This document shows positions 31,809 to 42,235 of a stretch of DNA of 64,000 nt, piece after piece. The notes beneath the pieces are model-generated. The model had not been told where the DNA came from, did not search any database, and saw only the letters and a program-made list of their open reading frames with translations. This stretch comes from Bacteroidota bacterium (GTDB taxonomy: Bacteria > Bacteroidota > Bacteroidia > Bacteroidales > JACABE01), in assembly GCA_026391675.1 (NCBI GenBank), contig JAPLDQ010000004.1, forward strand, positions 95,747 through 159,746. Direction: 5' to 3'. Made by a program: the position numbers and the translations under genes. Within the stretch, counting starts at the first letter, position 1. Every line of letters starts with the position of its first letter.

Positions 31809-32672
31809 ATGAGGCAGTTAAAAATTACCAAACAAGTTACCAATCGTGAACTCGCATCGCTTGATAAATACTTGCAGGAAATCGGGCGTGTAGAACTAAT
31901 ATCTGTTGAGGAAGAGGTTATTTTAGCACAAAAAATACGTGCCGGAGATCAGGCAGCACTGGAGAAGCTTACCAAAGCTAATTTACGTTTTGTGGTATCT
32001 GTGGCAAAACAATATCAGAATCAGGGCTTAAGTTTACCCGATTTAATTAATGAAGGAAATTTAGGATTAATTAAAGCAGCCCAACGTTTCGACGAAACCC
32101 GAGGTTTTAAATTTATTTCATATGCTGTATGGTGGATTCGTCAATCCATTTTACAGGCACTGGCTGAACAATCCAGAATTGTTAGGCTTCCGTTGAATAA
32201 ACTGGGATCTATAAATAAAATCAAAAAGGCATCAGCACATCTGGAGCAGGAGTTTGAACGTCCGCCAAACGATGAAGAAATTGCTAACTTATTGGAGATT
32301 TCAGAACATGAAGTAAGAGATACCATGCGCCATTCAGGTAAACATCTTTCTATGGATGCACCATTGGTTCAGGAAGAAGATACTACGATGCTGGATGTCT
32401 TTAAAATAGATGATAATCCAACACCCGAAACCGAATTGCTTTATGATTCTTTATGCAAAGAAATCGAAAGAGCTGTTTGTACACTTACACAGCGTGAAGC
32501 TGATGTTATCCGCTATTTTTACGGATTAAACGGATGCCAGCATTTAACTCTAGAAGAAATTTCAGAAAAATTTGATTTAACCCGCGAAAGGGTTCGCCAG
32601 ATAAAAGAAAAAGCCATACGCAGGCTTAAAAATACCTCCCGATCTAAGATATTAAAAACTTACTTGGGATAA
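31809..32672 (+). CDS. rpoD: Primary sigma-70 factor, short Bacteroidetes type
   Basis: [32 protein letters not shown]; region 2 [39 protein letters not shown]; region 4 HTH. Confidence 0.95.
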   Translation: MRQLKITKQVTNRELASLDKYLQEIGRVELISVEEEVILAQKIRAGDQAALEKLTKANLRFVVSVAKQYQNQGLSLPDLINEGNLGLIKAAQRFDETRGFKFISYAVWWIRQSILQALAEQSRIVRLPLNKLGSINKIKKASAHLEQEFERPPNDEEIANLLEISEHEVRDTMRHSGKHLSMDAPLVQEEDTTMLDVFKIDDNPTPETELLYDSLCKEIERAVCTLTQREADVIRYFYGLNGCQHLTLEEISEKFDLTRERVRQIKEKAIRRLKNTSRSKILKTYLG

Positions 32673-32690
32673 ATTTGATTAATTTGATTG

Positions 32691-32728
32691 AAAAAAGGCT
32701 GATTCTATTTGATTCAGCCTTTTTTTTA
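32691..32728. terminator. Bidirectional terminator
   Basis: AAAAAAGGCTGATTC-tattt-GATTCAGCCTTTTTTTT. Confidence 0.75.
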
Positions 32729-32753
32729 TCATCATCCTTTATTAATAATTTTA

Positions 32754-33950
32754 TTATAAAGTATAACCAATATTAAATGTTAACGGAATAGTTATTCCCG
32801 GATTTAATGTAAAAATATTGCCATTGGAATAATGAATAATTTTAATTTCTGAATTAAACTTTCTGTTTTTACCGGCATAAAATCCTAGGCCCATAAAATC
32901 CTGAAACGTGAAATTTTTACCACTGATATGTTCATCCAGATTAATTCTTGAGATAAAAGTTGGCCCTGCTACTGAATAATTGAAATAAAAATCTGCATTA
33001 TCAGTGCGAAGGAAGGTAAATCTAAGTACCGGGAATACAGATAGTGTATAGAAATTTTCTTTATTGATATTGGTTCTCCAAAAAGATGCATTAGAGCCCC
33101 AATCTAAAGAAAATACTTTCTTTGTATGGAAAATATTCTGCTGATAACTTAAAGAAATTCCCTGTTCAATAAATATTTTACCTCCCCAGAAAATTGGGAT
33201 TCCTTCATCAGAAAATAACCGGTTTACACCATAACTGAAAGCATTGGTTGAATATGCCAATTGTATTAAATGATGAGGAAATATATAAGCTGCTTTTATA
33301 TTCTCATTGATTTTATCCTGTGAAATAGCATGCATATTATAGGTAAATCCGACCGCATGAAAAATGGTATAGGGCTGTTTTTCTGCCGAATTTGCTGGAG
33401 AGTAGGTAGTGCTTAATACCAAATCCCATTTTTTATTACAATGATATTTAATACCACCTCCTAACAATATTGAAGCATAATTGGCATCTTTAAGTTCAAC
33501 TTTGGGCATTCCAAAACCATGACGGGTAACTATAGCAAGACCACCTTCAGCAAATAATGAAAATTTAGTAGAAAGCGGATACTGTACTTTTAATGTTAAA
33601 CCCCCTACATTCATAGCAGTGGAATGGTTTATACTAATGGTATCGCCTGTTATATTGTTAAATTCAATCCAGTTTACAGGACGCATATAGCTGATTTGTG
33701 CAGATAAATACTTATTGAACCGATAGCCAAATAATGTAAGTCTTACTGCCGGATGGGGAACTTTTATGGTTTTTGCAGTAAAACCGGATTCCAGATGGGA
33801 ATTGGTGAAAGGATAATCAATATAACCGATATTAACATCAAAATATGCATTTGATAAAAGTGAAGGAAGTTGGTTTCTGTTATCCTGCGATTTTAGATTA
33901 GTTTGGAGTATTATTATTAAAAATAGGAGTATAGTTATTTTTTTTATCAT
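32754..33950 (-). CDS. Outer membrane beta-barrel protein, C-terminal PagL-like (lipid A 3-O-deacylase) domain
   Basis: C-term DFMGLGFYAGKNRKFNSEIKIIHYSNGNIFTLNPGI resembles the PagL H-x-S active-site region. Confidence 0.55.
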   Translation of the reverse strand: MIKKITILLFLIIILQTNLKSQDNRNQLPSLLSNAYFDVNIGYIDYPFTNSHLESGFTAKTIKVPHPAVRLTLFGYRFNKYLSAQISYMRPVNWIEFNNITGDTISINHSTAMNVGGLTLKVQYPLSTKFSLFAEGGLAIVTRHGFGMPKVELKDANYASILLGGGIKYHCNKKWDLVLSTTYSPANSAEKQPYTIFHAVGFTYNMHAISQDKINENIKAAYIFPHHLIQLAYSTNAFSYGVNRLFSDEGIPIFWGGKIFIEQGISLSYQQNIFHTKKVFSLDWGSNASFWRTNINKENFYTLSVFPVLRFTFLRTDNADFYFNYSVAGPTFISRINLDEHISGKNFTFQDFMGLGFYAGKNRKFNSEIKIIHYSNGNIFTLNPGITIPLTFNIGYTL

Positions 33951-34050
33951 AAGCTGATTGATTTACTTTGCAAAAATACTAAACTTAATGCAAATTAGAA
34001 ATATTTGTTAGCTATGATATGTGATGAGAATTTAACCGCTCATCATTTTA

Positions 34051-34680
34051 CTAAATTTTCATCATCTGTTTTATGGACTTTTCCAGCCTTTTAAGTTGCG
34101 TATCCCTTTCACATTCAGTTTTGCGCTTTTCTGTCAGATTGATATAAATTTCCTTGTTTACCTTATTTATAGAAATAATAGCTTTTTCAATATACATTGG
34201 CAATTGCTTAATCGGGCATTGCCATAATTGTTCAATAAGCAAATGGTCGGTGGTATTAGTGTATTGAGGATATTTGTTTAAACGGGATAATATTTCTACT
34301 CCGTTATCTATGGTAATTACAGAGCCTTTTGCTACAGTTTTCATGATGCTGTCCAGCGCTGCATATACTTCTTTGTGCTTTAAATCAGCAATACAGGATA
34401 TGGCATACATTGCACCCCAAACCAGACGGTTATTTTTGCTCTGTAGTAAGCTGATAAAGACAGCAGACTCATCTGCTATCAGTTCTGGTTTAATATAGGC
34501 AGTTTCGTAAAGGGTTTTTATGCAATCACTCTGTATGTTTTTGTTTTTATTGTTCAGGTTTTCGACTAATTCTTTTACTGCAGCTTTATTATTTGATGCG
34601 GCAATATCTTTTGCCAGTCTGATGTTGGCTTCGCTGCCTCTTAAACCCTGAACGGAAGCTAATAAATGAAGTATGGACAT
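34051..34680 (-). CDS. HEAT-repeat-like protein
   Basis: Helical repeats: NNKAAVKELVENLNNKNKNIQSDCIKTLYETAYIKPELI...NNRLVWGAMYAISCIADLKHKEVYAAL. Confidence 0.55.
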   Translation of the reverse strand: MSILHLLASVQGLRGSEANIRLAKDIAASNNKAAVKELVENLNNKNKNIQSDCIKTLYETAYIKPELIADESAVFISLLQSKNNRLVWGAMYAISCIADLKHKEVYAALDSIMKTVAKGSVITIDNGVEILSRLNKYPQYTNTTDHLLIEQLWQCPIKQLPMYIEKAIISINKVNKEIYINLTEKRKTECERDTQLKRLEKSIKQMMKI

Positions 34681-34707
34681 AAAAATAAAATTCAGAAGAT
34701 AGAAGTT

Positions 34708-34743
34708 AGAAGGTAGAATTCTAATTTCTGAATTCTACCTTCT
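34708..34743. terminator. Perfect 14-bp inverted repeat (hairpin)
   Basis: AGAAGGTAGAATTC-TAATTTCT-GAATTCTACCTTCT. Confidence 0.55.
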
Positions 34744-34752
34744 GACTTTGGT

Positions 34753-35676
34753 TTATTTATTTACCTGATAGGTTTTGTCGCCGGTTTTAATGAATTTAAC
34801 AATCTGATTTGCAGCTGCTAATCCTGCATTAACATTAGCTTCTGATGTCTGAGCACCCATTTTCTTAGGTGTAAAGAAGTAACGACCTTTAAAATTGGCT
34901 TCGAAATCGGCTTTATTTCCGGGTTCAATATCAGAAACATATTTAAAATCCGGTCTTTCAGCAAATATTTTTAACAAATCTTCTTCATTAATTACTTCTT
35001 TACGGGCTGTATTAATCAGGCATGCATTTTTAGGCATTTTTGATAATAAGTCATAATTGATGGATTTTTTTGTTTTATCATTTGCAGGAATGTGCAAAGA
35101 AACATACTGACAGGTAGTATATAATTCCTCAACGTTATTAATACATTTAATGCCGTCTTTTTCAATTTCTTCTTTCGCTATAAACGGGTCAAAAGCATAA
35201 ATATCCATGCCAAATCCTTTTGCAATCATAGCTACATATTTACCAACATTACCGTATGCGTGTATGCCCAACTTTTTGCCTCTCAATTCAGTACCTGATG
35301 AGCCGTCATAATTGCTTCTGGCAGCCATTACAGTCATACCAAGGGCTAATTCAGCCACAGCATTTGAGTTCTGTCCGGGAGTGTTCATTGCAACCACGCC
35401 TTTGGCAGTTGCTGCAGCAAGATCAATATTATCATATCCGGCTCCTGCACGAACAATAATCTTTAAATTTTTTCCTGCTTCAATAATTTCTTTATCAGCA
35501 ATATCACTACGAATGATAACTGCATCAACATCTGCAACAGCTTTGATAAAATCAGCCTGTGAAGTGTATTTTTCGAGCAATACAAGTTCGAAACCTGCAT
35601 CTTCAACAATTTTTCTTATACCGTCCACTGCAACTTTGGCAAATGGTTTATCGGTAGCAACTAATACTTTTGTCAT
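34753..35676 (-). CDS. serA: D-3-phosphoglycerate dehydrogenase
   Basis: D-isomer-specific 2-hydroxyacid dehydrogenase; GKKLGIHAYGNVGKYVA; adjacent to serC. Confidence 0.88.
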   Translation of the reverse strand: MTKVLVATDKPFAKVAVDGIRKIVEDAGFELVLLEKYTSQADFIKAVADVDAVIIRSDIADKEIIEAGKNLKIIVRAGAGYDNIDLAAATAKGVVAMNTPGQNSNAVAELALGMTVMAARSNYDGSSGTELRGKKLGIHAYGNVGKYVAMIAKGFGMDIYAFDPFIAKEEIEKDGIKCINNVEELYTTCQYVSLHIPANDKTKKSINYDLLSKMPKNACLINTARKEVINEEDLLKIFAERPDFKYVSDIEPGNKADFEANFKGRYFFTPKKMGAQTSEANVNAGLAAANQIVKFIKTGDKTYQVNK

Positions 35677-35728
35677 ATTATTTTGGTTTTTGTTACTTTT
35701 AAAAGAAAGAAACGAAATATCTTTAAAA

Positions 35729-35757
35729 ACCTGTCAGCTTATTAAAACCTGACAGGT
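35729..35757. repeat. Hairpin ACCTGTCAG-N11-CTGACAGGT
   Basis: 9-bp perfect inverted repeat between serC and serA. Confidence 0.75.
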
Positions 35758-35781
35758 CTTTAAAAATTTATAAAAATTAAA

Positions 35782-36852
35782 TTATGCATTCATTTTTTCA
35801 AATTCCTGCATGCAATCAACCAGTGCCTGAACACTTTCAATTGGCAATGCATTATAGCATGATGCACGGAATCCACCTACAGAGCGATGACCTTTAATAC
35901 CAACCATTCCTCTTGATTTAGCCAGTTCCATAAAAGCATCTTCTTTATCCTGATATTTTTCGTTCATTACAAAACAAATATTCATCAGTGAACGGTCTTC
36001 TTTTTCTGCAGTACCTTTAAACATTGAGTTACGATCGATTTCACCGTATAATAATTTAGCTTTGGCTTTGTTCATTTCATAAACTTTGCCAACACCACCT
36101 AAAGATTTAATCCATCTCAAAGTTTCTCTAACTGTGAAAATAGCAAAACAAGGAGGTGTATTGAACATTGAACCTTCTTTAATATGGGTTCTGTAGTCAA
36201 GCATAGTTGGAATGGCTCTTTCTACTTTTCCTAAAATGTCTTCGCGGAGAATTACAAAAGTAACACCAGCAGGACCTAAGTTTTTCTGTGCACCACCATA
36301 GATCATGGCATATTTAGATACGTCAACAGGACGGCTTAAAATATCAGATGACATATCAGCAATCAAAGGTACAGGACTGTCTAAATCGGTATGTAGTTCA
36401 GTCCCATATATGGTATTATTGGTTGTAATATGGAAATAATCTGAATCAGCAGGAATAGTATATGTTTTAGGAACATAACTGAAATTTTTATCTGAAGAAG
36501 ATGCAACGATGTTAACTTCACCAAATAATTTAGCTTCTTTATTGGCTTTCTTTGCCCAAACTCCGGTTTCGAGATAAGCTGCTTTTTTGTTCAACAGATT
36601 GAATGGAATCATACAGAATTGAAGACTGGCACCACCACCCAGGAATAATACCTGATAATTTTCAGGAATGTTGAGTTGTTCTTTAAATAAAGCAACAGCT
36701 TCGTCCATTATTGCCTGAAACTCTTTACTTCTGTGAGAGATTTCAATTAAAGACATACCGATTCCGTCTAATTCCAACACAGCTTTTGCAGTGTTCTCAA
36801 TGGCTGATTTAGGTAAGATACAAGGTCCGGCGTTAAAATTATGCTTTTTCAT
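35782..36852 (-). CDS. serC: Phosphoserine aminotransferase
   Basis: [28 protein letters not shown]...[16 protein letters not shown]...[20 protein letters not shown]. Confidence 0.95.
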   Translation of the reverse strand: MKKHNFNAGPCILPKSAIENTAKAVLELDGIGMSLIEISHRSKEFQAIMDEAVALFKEQLNIPENYQVLFLGGGASLQFCMIPFNLLNKKAAYLETGVWAKKANKEAKLFGEVNIVASSSDKNFSYVPKTYTIPADSDYFHITTNNTIYGTELHTDLDSPVPLIADMSSDILSRPVDVSKYAMIYGGAQKNLGPAGVTFVILREDILGKVERAIPTMLDYRTHIKEGSMFNTPPCFAIFTVRETLRWIKSLGGVGKVYEMNKAKAKLLYGEIDRNSMFKGTAEKEDRSLMNICFVMNEKYQDKEDAFMELAKSRGMVGIKGHRSVGGFRASCYNALPIESVQALVDCMQEFEKMNA

Positions 36853-36931
36853 TTGTTTAAGTTTTTTTAATTACTGAATTATTGATTGTTATGGTTTTAT
36901 TTATATAAAATTCATTCAAGTTTCGCCAATG

Positions 36932-36987
36932 GAATGTCCATGATTCTATTATTTCTTATAATATATCTCAGAACATGGACATTTCAT
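36932..36987. repeat. Probable copy C of paired-arm element family
   Basis: AATGTCCATG...CATGGACATTTCAT; arm-to-arm distance 43 versus 44 in copies A and B. Confidence 0.5.
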
Positions 36988-37089
36988 ATTAATATAATTT
37001 ATTGGTTATTAAGACTTTTATTTTTTGTTAAATTTTTAACAAAGGTATAAATTATTTTTAGCTAATATTTATGATTTGAAATTATTTTT

Positions 37090-39006
37090 TTAGTTTTCAA
37101 TCAGTTTTTTAATACTACTAATATTTTTATTATTACTCACAGTTTTTCCTTCAGGAGTGTATAAATAATTAATTTCATTCTGGTAATGTTCTGTTATTCT
37201 TCCTCTGACCATTTTCATAGTAGAATTGAGCATGCGGTTTTGTTCGGTAAATGCTTCATCCAAGACAATAAAGGAAGCCGGTAACCATCTTTCGGGAAAG
37301 ACTAATTTATGTTTTCCTGATTTGTTAATATGATGTATTTCATCATATAAATGTTGCAGGAAATGTTTCGCTTTTTCTTCAGTAGTAACCAGGTGATGAT
37401 GTTTGTTGTGAGCTATCCATTGTTTTACTGCTTCTTTGTTTATTACAATTAATCCGATAGTATAAGGATTCTGGTTATTATAAAGCATAATTTGCTCAAT
37501 AAAAGGCAAATGTTCAGTTAACTGTTCTTCAATACCTTCAGGGCTGTATTTTTCACCGTCATTGCCAATAAGTAAACTTTTAAAGCGACCAACTACATGT
37601 AAAAAACCATCTTTGTCAAGATAGCCCATATCACCGGTATGCAGCCATCCATCTTTTAAAGCTTCATTCGAAGCCGTTTCGTTTTTCCAGTATGCCAGCA
37701 TAACATTTTCACCTTTTACCACAATTTCACCTTTTTCACCGTCAGGCATTTCTTTATTGTCATTATCCAGTATTTTTACTTCAATAGGAGTAACCAGATA
37801 GCCTGATGATCCCAGTTTATGTTTGTGCAAGGCATTGGCAGAAATTACTGGTGAAGCTTCAGAAAGTCCGTAACCCTGCATCATTGGAATACCTATGGCA
37901 TAAAAGAATCGTTGTAAATCGATATCCAGTAAAGCACCGCCACCAATAAAAAAATCCAGTTTACCACCAAAGCCTTCGCGGATTTTACTGAATAAAATTT
38001 TATCAAAAAGTTTTACCATGGGTTGCAGTAAAAACCGTAATCCTTTACCTTTGTTCCAGCCTTCAGCATTGTAGAGATAAGCAATATTTAATCCGATTTT
38101 CAGCATATTTTCGGCCACTTTTCCTTTATCACTTATGTTTTTTTCAATATTTTTTTTGAAGTTTTTGGCTAAAGCCGGAACACTTAAAATAAGATTAGGT
38201 TTAACTTCCCTGATATTGATGGGAATATTCTTAATTGCATCCAAAGCCGATTTCCCTGACTGAACAGAAGCAATACTGGCTCCTTTGTAAATAAAACTAT
38301 ATAATCCTGCAGTGTGAGCAAATGAATGGTCCCATGGCAGTATCAATAAAGTACAATATTCTTCGGGAATAGTCATAAGGGTACAAGCCTGCTCGACATT
38401 AGCCGTATAATTGCGGTGGGTAAGGATAATCCCTTTTGGATCTGCTGTTGTCCCGGATGTATAGCAGATATTTGCATAATCATTGGCTTGAATTCCTTCT
38501 TTTCTTTTTTCAAACTCACTTCCTCTACTGGCTAAAAACGCATCACCCATTTCATAAATGCCCTCTTTATAGATTTCATCATCGTTGTAGGATTCCTGAG
38601 GGTCCAGATATATGATCTTTTCAAGCAAGGGGCATTCCTGCCGGATCTCTTTGATTTTTTTTGCCTGTCCCTGTGATACAATAATATATTTACTTTCGGA
38701 ATGATTGATACGGAATTTTATTTCTGAAGCATCAATCAGTTTAACCGAAAGCGGCACATTAACCGCACCGCAGTATAACATGGCCAGTTCGCTGATTAAC
38801 CAGTCGTTGCGGCCTTCTGAAATCAGCGAAATCCGGTCTCCTTTTTCAACACCAAGACTCAATAAGCCTGCAGCAAACCTGATTACTAAATCATAGGTTT
38901 CCTGATAAGTTATGGCTTCATATTTATCTGTTTTCTTTTCTCTGAGTAATGGATTTTTGGCGTATTTATTGACACTTTTTTCAAATAATTCTATAATGGT
39001 TTGCAT
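37090..39006 (-). CDS. Long-chain acyl-CoA synthetase (AMP-binding)
   Basis: CYTSGTTADPKGIILTHRNY; GYGLSEASPVI; GWLHTGDMGYLDKDGFLHVVGRFKSLLIGNDGEKYSPEGIEE. Confidence 0.92.
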   Translation of the reverse strand: MQTIIELFEKSVNKYAKNPLLREKKTDKYEAITYQETYDLVIRFAAGLLSLGVEKGDRISLISEGRNDWLISELAMLYCGAVNVPLSVKLIDASEIKFRINHSESKYIIVSQGQAKKIKEIRQECPLLEKIIYLDPQESYNDDEIYKEGIYEMGDAFLASRGSEFEKRKEGIQANDYANICYTSGTTADPKGIILTHRNYTANVEQACTLMTIPEEYCTLLILPWDHSFAHTAGLYSFIYKGASIASVQSGKSALDAIKNIPINIREVKPNLILSVPALAKNFKKNIEKNISDKGKVAENMLKIGLNIAYLYNAEGWNKGKGLRFLLQPMVKLFDKILFSKIREGFGGKLDFFIGGGALLDIDLQRFFYAIGIPMMQGYGLSEASPVISANALHKHKLGSSGYLVTPIEVKILDNDNKEMPDGEKGEIVVKGENVMLAYWKNETASNEALKDGWLHTGDMGYLDKDGFLHVVGRFKSLLIGNDGEKYSPEGIEEQLTEHLPFIEQIMLYNNQNPYTIGLIVINKEAVKQWIAHNKHHHLVTTEEKAKHFLQHLYDEIHHINKSGKHKLVFPERWLPASFIVLDEAFTEQNRMLNSTMKMVRGRITEHYQNEINYLYTPEGKTVSNNKNISSIKKLIEN

Positions 39007-39029
39007 ACTTTTCTATTTGTTTTTTAATA

Positions 39030-39725
39030 TTACCCTCTTTTGCTTATTTCTTCCAACTTTTCTTTATCCAACAAAACAATATTTTTCTCTTCGAGTTTAA
39101 TAATATTTTCCTTTTCGAAGTTTTTCAGGGTTTTAACTGCACTTTCAACAGAAGTGCCAGCAAATTCAGCAAGATCTTTACGGCTTAAATAAGGGAAAAC
39201 AGAGGACGAATTATATGTTTCCTTGTCTAAATAAAGCAATGCATCTGCAATTTTGCCATTCATCTGTTTATAAATTACATTACGCAAGGCATTGAATAAA
39301 AAGTTATTCTGACTGCAATAGGCTTTCATGATTTTTGATGCAAATAAAGCATTGTTTTCCAGTATATTCAGCATGGCTTCCTTTTCAATCAGAAAAGCAT
39401 GGGTATCAGTTATGGCAACACTTGAATAATTAAACCTGTTTTCGTTATAAATAGCTGATAATCCGATAAATTCTCCTGTCTTATAAAGCCTGAGATTGTA
39501 GTTTTTGTTTAAATCGCCTTCAATATATTGCTTAACAATGCCATCAACAATAAAGAGTATAAAAGAAGCAAAAGTACCTTGTTTGGTAAGGTTTTCACCT
39601 TTCCTGAAATAAACCATCGTCTTGCTTTTTCTGATAAAGTTGATTTCATTTTCGCTAAGCAATAAAAAACAAGGAGCAGTAATATCGCAGTAAATGGATT
39701 GTTCTGATTCAGCAATTATTTTCAT
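39030..39725 (-). CDS. Crp/Fnr-family transcriptional regulator
   Basis: cNMP-binding-like domain then LSRKDLAEFAGTSVESAVKTLKNFEKENIIKLEEKNIVLLD. Confidence 0.88.
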   Translation of the reverse strand: MKIIAESEQSIYCDITAPCFLLLSENEINFIRKSKTMVYFRKGENLTKQGTFASFILFIVDGIVKQYIEGDLNKNYNLRLYKTGEFIGLSAIYNENRFNYSSVAITDTHAFLIEKEAMLNILENNALFASKIMKAYCSQNNFLFNALRNVIYKQMNGKIADALLYLDKETYNSSSVFPYLSRKDLAEFAGTSVESAVKTLKNFEKENIIKLEEKNIVLLDKEKLEEISKRG

Positions 39726-39882
39726 TTATAGTCATCTTAATTTTTACAAAGATAAGAATTAATCAAAATTAACAAAAAGATTGAGCCAAATCATTCAGAT
39801 AGTTGTTTTAATAGTAAATGACAAATGTAATTCATGTTTGCTTTAATTGTAAATTTGCAATACTAAATTAAAATTGAATAAA

Positions 39883-40296
39883 ATGAAAAATATTGTTAAT
39901 ACATCATGGGCCGGTAATATGAAATTTAGTGCTAATGTTAGCGGACACCCTATAATGCTGGATGCAGCGGTTGCAGTTGGTGGAGAAAATGCAGGCTCAA
40001 GACCTAAAGAATTAATGCTGGCTGCACTGGCAGGTTGCACAGGAATGGATGTTGTATCTATATTAAAGAAAATGCAGGTTGAATTGGATGGTTTTGATAT
40101 TAAAGTTGAAGCCGATTTAACGGAAGAACATCCTAAAGTTTATACTCATATTCATATTATTTATCAATTTAAAGGGAAAGATCTGGATATTGAAAAATTA
40201 AAAAAAGCGATTGAGTTATCACAGGAAAAATATTGCGGGGTTTCAGCTATGTATAAAAAAGCGATGGAAATTAGTTATGAGATAGTTATCTTATAA
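39883..40296 (+). CDS. OsmC family protein
   Basis: GGENAGSRPKELMLAALAGCTGMDVVSILKKMQ; start moved to ATG 39883. Confidence 0.88.
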   Translation: MKNIVNTSWAGNMKFSANVSGHPIMLDAAVAVGGENAGSRPKELMLAALAGCTGMDVVSILKKMQVELDGFDIKVEADLTEEHPKVYTHIHIIYQFKGKDLDIEKLKKAIELSQEKYCGVSAMYKKAMEISYEIVIL

Positions 40297-40354
40297 ATTA
40301 TTATGATAAGTTATATATTCAGATTTTTCTCTTGATATTTATTATTTTTGCATT

Positions 40355-41056
40355 ATGAATAGAAACAAAATTCTCATTATATTTTTTCTTTTTGCATTTG
40401 CGATGCAAACTTCATATAATAGCAATGCTCAGTATACAATAACACCTTCAGATACAATTAACGTATATCAGGACTTTAATTTAATTGCATATTATAGTGT
40501 CAATATAAATAATACTACTTCTGATTCATTGCAGATGCATTGGAGAACTCTTCAATATGATACTACCGGTGGTACATATTTTGATTTCTGTGCCTCAGGA
40601 ATTTGTTATACCGGATTCCCATTAACCGGAAGTTTTCCAATAATTGCACCAGGTGGGCATGGCTGGGCAGGAGCCCATTTCAGAACCGGAAATATCCCTG
40701 TAAGCGTTACTGCAAAAGTATTGTTAACTGAAGGTTTATCTGAAACAGGTGATACTGTTACATTTATATTGCATGCTACAAATACTGCAGGCCTGGAGAA
40801 TATTAAAAGCGTTGAAAATCCATTCAGCATTTATCCCAATCCTGTAAAAGATAAGATCAGCATTAAATCCAATTCAGATAAAGCTGTTGAAATCCGTATT
40901 TTATTGTACAATATTCTGGGCGAAATTATATATGACAATAAAGGAAGGAGCAGTTTAACCGAAATTCCGGTTGAAAAAATTCCTGAAGGAATTTATCTCC
41001 TCAAAATCAGATCCGGAAGCAAAGATTATGTAAAAAAAGTTGTGGTTTCCAGATAA
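40355..41056 (+). CDS. Secreted protein with T9SS type A sorting domain
   Basis: Signal peptide; FSIYPNPVKDKISIKSN...IPEGIYLLKIRSGSKDYVKKVVVSR. Confidence 0.82.
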   Translation: MNRNKILIIFFLFAFAMQTSYNSNAQYTITPSDTINVYQDFNLIAYYSVNINNTTSDSLQMHWRTLQYDTTGGTYFDFCASGICYTGFPLTGSFPIIAPGGHGWAGAHFRTGNIPVSVTAKVLLTEGLSETGDTVTFILHATNTAGLENIKSVENPFSIYPNPVKDKISIKSNSDKAVEIRILLYNILGEIIYDNKGRSSLTEIPVEKIPEGIYLLKIRSGSKDYVKKVVVSR

Positions 41057-41327
41057 GATTACAAAAAATAATCTAAAATATTCATTTCCAGTAATTTGTT
41101 GCTTGTTAAATTACTTGAATATAGATTATTTATCTTTACATATAACTCCTTTAATAAAAACAGAATTTAATATTTTAAATGAACTATAAGCTAAGTCCTT
41201 TAAAACTTGTTTTACATCAATAAAAAACTTATTTCATTTCAATTATCTTATTGTTGTATTGTGTGCCTTAATTTTAAAAGAGATTATTAATTAGGTTAAT
41301 TTTGTATCGGTTTAATAAAATCATAAC

Positions 41328-41747
41328 ATGAACACAACCTTAATCGTATTATTTTCAGGACTGGCAATTTTCACCTATTATATCTATTATTCCTACAGGA
41401 AAATAAAAAATACACCTTTAGCTGAAGATAATGCCAATGTAATGCATCTGAATGATCAGAATTTTCAGCAGCAAATCAGCAAAGGTGTTGTTCTGGTTGA
41501 TTTTTGGGCTGCCTGGTGCATGCCCTGTAAATTATTGGGGCCAATAATCAATGAAGTTGCTGATGAAAATCAGAGTGATGCCAGAATAGGCAAGTTAAAT
41601 GTGGAAGAAAGCCCGCAAACTGCATCAAAATATAGTGTAAGAAGCATACCTACTATGATACTTTTTAAAAATGGTAAAGAAATCAACCGCTTTGTAGGTG
41701 TCAAGCAAAAAGACTTTTTATTGAAACAATTGAATGAAAACAATTAA
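41328..41747 (+). CDS. Membrane-anchored thioredoxin
   Basis: N-terminal TM; VLVDFWAAWCMPCKLLGPIINEVA; YSVRSIPTMILFKNGKEI. Confidence 0.93.
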   Translation: MNTTLIVLFSGLAIFTYYIYYSYRKIKNTPLAEDNANVMHLNDQNFQQQISKGVVLVDFWAAWCMPCKLLGPIINEVADENQSDARIGKLNVEESPQTASKYSVRSIPTMILFKNGKEINRFVGVKQKDFLLKQLNENN

Positions 41748-41772
41748 TTATTAATCTTAAATTTTAAAAATT

Positions 41773-41976
41773 ATGAAAAAGAATATGGGTATAGTTGATA
41801 AAGTAGTCAGAATACTTATCGCTGTTGTAATTGGAATTTTATTCTTTACAAATGTAATATCAGGAACCTTGGGAATCATTTTAATGATTTTAGCCATCGT
41901 ATTTTTACTGACGAGTCTGTTATCTTTTTGTCCGTTATATTTACCTTTTGGAATTCATACAAATAGCAAAAAATAA
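41773..41976 (+). CDS. DUF2892 (YgaP-like) small membrane protein
   Basis: MKKNMGIVDKVVRILIAVVIGILFFTNVISGTLGIILMILAIVFLLTSLLSFCPLYLPFGI. Confidence 0.85.
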   Translation: MKKNMGIVDKVVRILIAVVIGILFFTNVISGTLGIILMILAIVFLLTSLLSFCPLYLPFGIHTNSKK

Positions 41977-42212
41977 TGGCAGAAACATGCGAAAACAACA
42001 GACCTAAGACATTTAAGGAAATCATCCGCTCATCATGGTTCTGGAAACCGGCATCAGCCATTATTATTGGTGGAATACTTGGTTATGTTTACTATCATTT
42101 TGAAGGCTGTACTACCGGAGCCTGTGGCATTGCCAGCAATCCATTTTCAAGTATTGTCTTCGGTAGTGCATTGGGCTATTTTTTAGTAAACAGACCCTGT
42201 AGTTCCTGCTAA
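41976..42212 (+). CDS. Small Cys-rich membrane protein (DUF6132-like)
   Basis: Two TMs; GCTTGACGIASNPFSSIVFGSALGYFLVNRPCSSC; overlaps upstream stop by 1 nt. Confidence 0.65.
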   Translation: MAETCENNRPKTFKEIIRSSWFWKPASAIIIGGILGYVYYHFEGCTTGACGIASNPFSSIVFGSALGYFLVNRPCSSC

Positions 42213-42235
42213 ATTTATTGTAATATTGAATTGAG

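Noticed and set aside
35312-35752. 146-aa ORF antisense to serA
   Set aside because: Shadow ORF opposite a conserved gene; similar antisense ORFs (4217..4654, 49680..50120, 51661..52101, 12803..13003) rejected for the same reason.
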